Positions 62,552 to 64,000 of a stretch of DNA of 64,000 nt are shown here, in pieces; position 1 is the first letter of the stretch; each line of letters begins with the position of its first letter. This stretch comes from Raphanus sativus (Eukaryota; Streptophyta; Magnoliopsida; Brassicales; Brassicaceae). Under the pieces are notes generated by a model. It had not been told where the DNA came from. It made no database searches and saw only the letters and a program-made list of their open reading frames with translations. The stretch spans positions 35,115,407 to 35,179,406 of the forward strand of contig NC_079515.1 of NCBI RefSeq assembly GCF_000801105.2, given 5' to 3'. The position numbers were made by a program, and so were the translations under genes.

Positions 62552-64000
62552 TCAATAGAAGGGTGGAGGTGGAGGAGAAGCATAGGATACTCCGATCACT
62601 GGCGGTAATGGCCCCTCATATTCAGGAGAAGGCGGCGGTGGAGGCGGAGAGCTGTAATAGACTGTCGGTGGCGGCGGTGAGCTGTAATGGACTGATGGTG
62701 GTGGCGGAGAGCTGTAATGAACTGATGGTGGAGGCGGAGAGCTGTAAACTGGAGGAGGAGGTGAGTACTCTATGCAGGGAGGGGGTGGTGGTGGTTCAAT
62801 ACAAGGTGGAGGTGGAGGAGGGGAATAATGAGGAGGCGGTGGTGGGGAATGTGGTGGTGGTGGTGGGGAAGGATACATTGGTGGCGGAGGTGGCGAGTGG
62901 TGTGGTGGTGGTGGTGAATTGTAGTAGTATGGTGGAGGAGATGAATGATGCGACGGCGGTGGAGGTGAACTGTAGTGGTATGGTGGAGGAGGTGAGTGAT
63001 GCGGTGGTGGCGGTGAATTGTAGTAGTATGGTGGAGGAGATGAGTGATGTGGTGGTGGCGGAGGTGAGCTGTAATAGTATGGTGGGGGAGGTGAATGATG
63101 TGGCGGTGGTGGAGGTGAGTGACTTGGCGGTGGTGGAGGTGAGGGACACGGCGGTGGTGGAGGGCGAGTGCAATAAATTGGTGCTGGTGGTGGTGGCGAT
63201 GAATATACTGGCGGTGGTGGTGGCGGAGGTGAATATACTGGCGGTGGTGGTGGCGGAGGTGAATATACTGGCGGTGGTGGTGGCGGAGGTGAATATACTG
63301 GCGGCGGTGGTGGTGAAGGGTAAACTGGTGGAGGCGGCGGCGGCGGTGGTGGCGGTGGTGGTGGTGGTGGTGGTGGTGGAGGAGAATAAACTGGTGGTGG
63401 TGGCGGTGGTGGTGGTGGTGGTGGTGGAGGAGAATAAACAGGTGTTGGTGGAGGCGGCGGTGGTGGTGGTGGAGGAGAATAAACAGGTGGTGGTGGAGGC
63501 GGCGGTGGTGGTGGTGGTGGTGGAGAATAAACAGGTGGTGGTGGAGGCGGTGGTGGTGGTGGTGGAGGAGGAGAATAAACAGGTGGTGGTGGTGGTGGAG
63601 GGGAATAGACAGGAGGTGGTGGTGGAGAATAGACTGGTGATGGTGGAGGTGGCGACGGCGGAGGCGGCGGAGGTAATTGAGGTACAATCGGAGGAAGGGG
63701 TGAAACAGAACGACCACACTTGAAAGATTCACAATCCACCGGAGGTCGAGACAAAAACGCAGCACATTGCTCCTTAGACCTCTGAGCAGGACGCGCCGGC
63801 AAACAATTTCTCCTATCATCAAACTCCGGCAACCTGAGACACACAGGAGCCTCACCGGTGAAGAAATTGTAGCTGTAAGTGAAGTTCTCAAGCTTGGGAA
63901 GCTCACAAACACTCGCCGGAATCTTCCCGGACAGCTGATTATGAGCCACATTCAACTGCTCCACCGACACCATCCCGCCGACACTCTCCGGCAACGGCCC
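62552..64000 (-). CDS. LRX4: Leucine-rich-repeat extensin, LRX4-like (C-terminal part)
   Basis: The gene continues beyond the right edge; 483 codons to the stop are present. The N-terminal part visible is the end of the LRR domain (LPESVGGMVSVEQLNVAHNQLSGKIP) and the cap region with conserved cysteines (APVCLRLPEFDDRRNCL, EQCAAFL, DCESFKCG). The remainder is an extensin domain of Ser-Pro(3-13) runs with YSSPPPP, HHSPPPP and VYSPPPP units. The Ser-Pro runs are O-glycosylation sites and the Tyr residues allow wall cross-linking. LRX proteins link the wall to RALF peptide/FERONIA signalling. The naming follows the position after the SERINC gene, as in Arabidopsis At3g24460/At3g24480. Confidence 0.9.
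   Translation of the reverse strand, partial: GPLPESVGGMVSVEQLNVAHNQLSGKIPASVCELPKLENFTYSYNFFTGEAPVCLRLPEFDDRRNCLPARPAQRSKEQCAAFLSRPPVDCESFKCGRSVSPLPPIVPQLPPPPPPSPPPPSPVYSPPPPPVYSPPPPPPPVYSPPPPPPPPPPPPPVYSPPPPPPPPPPPPPVYSPPPPPPPPPPTPVYSPPPPPPPPPPPPPVYSPPPPPPPPPPPPPPPPPPPVYPSPPPPPVYSPPPPPPPVYSPPPPPPPVYSPPPPPPPVYSSPPPPAPIYCTRPPPPPCPSPPPPPSHSPPPPPHHSPPPPYYYSSPPPPPHHSSPPPYYYNSPPPPHHSPPPPYHYSSPPPPSHHSSPPPYYYNSPPPPHHSPPPPPMYPSPPPPPHSPPPPPHYSPPPPPPCIEPPPPPPCIEYSPPPPVYSSPPPPSVHYSSPPPPSVHYSSPPPPTVYYSSPPPPPPSPEYEGPLPPVIGVSYASPPPPPFY

Noticed and set aside
62524..63723. Long plus-strand open frame (399 codons) rich in Val and Glu, and other long frames over the same place
   Set aside because: Shadows of the proline repeat codons of the LRX gene; no family features and extreme low complexity.

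Overview
The window reads as plant nuclear DNA from a Brassicaceae species, most likely of the Brassica group. The genes are AT-rich and contain spliceosomal introns. Their closest recognisable relatives are Arabidopsis genes, and the gaps are full of plant transposon families (Tat-type Ty3/gypsy, LINE, SINE, Helitron, Stowaway, Harbinger-type and Mutator-type MITEs). A run of 100 N at 54572-54671 is an assembly gap. All Arabidopsis identifiers below are recalled, not searched.

Layout. Positions 1-9150 hold no host gene, only transposon debris: a tailed retroposon at the left edge, a MITE filled with telomere-like repeats, a copia gag relic and a Stowaway MITE. A compact gene island follows. 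It holds GATB (9157-11301, +), a CLASSY4-like SNF2 remodeller (11652-15009, -), the Golgi syntaxin SYP32 (16626-18229, +) and a 3-hydroxyisobutyryl-CoA hydrolase-like gene with two mutually exclusive exons (18581-21333, -). A small HMA-domain gene lies at 23728-25329 (-). A 9.05-kb, very young, deletion-derived Tat/gypsy element occupies 29608-38659. A SERINC-family membrane protein gene follows at 39319-41370 (-), with an apparent 1-base frameshift in exon 7. From 41.4 to 62.5 kb the sequence is mostly repeats, interrupted by an intact, intronless retrocopy of 40S ribosomal protein S11 (50905-51384). The right edge carries the C-terminal half of a leucine-rich-repeat extensin, LRX4-like (62552 to beyond 64000, -).

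CLSY4, SYP32, the crotonase, HMA, SERINC and LRX4 correspond in order to Arabidopsis At3g24340, 24350, 24360, 24450, 24460 and 24480. The island is therefore a collinear segment that lost some genes and was expanded by transposons. GATB (At1g48520 in Arabidopsis) is out of place. The genes do not form one pathway: they cover organellar tRNA-Gln amidation, RNA-directed DNA methylation, Golgi fusion, branched-chain acyl-CoA breakdown, metal binding, a membrane protein and the cell wall.

The most unusual signal is a recurrent class of tiny insertions. At about 16 places, 12-45 bases ending in a poly(A) (or, on the other strand, poly(T)) run sit between direct repeats of 8-17 bases. The base before the A-run is almost always C. 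They look like retrotransposition events in which only the last few bases of a LINE or SINE tail were copied. They sit beside full-size examples of the same process: two 5'-truncated LINEs, a tRNA-type SINE, two related tailed retroposons and the RPS11 retrogene.
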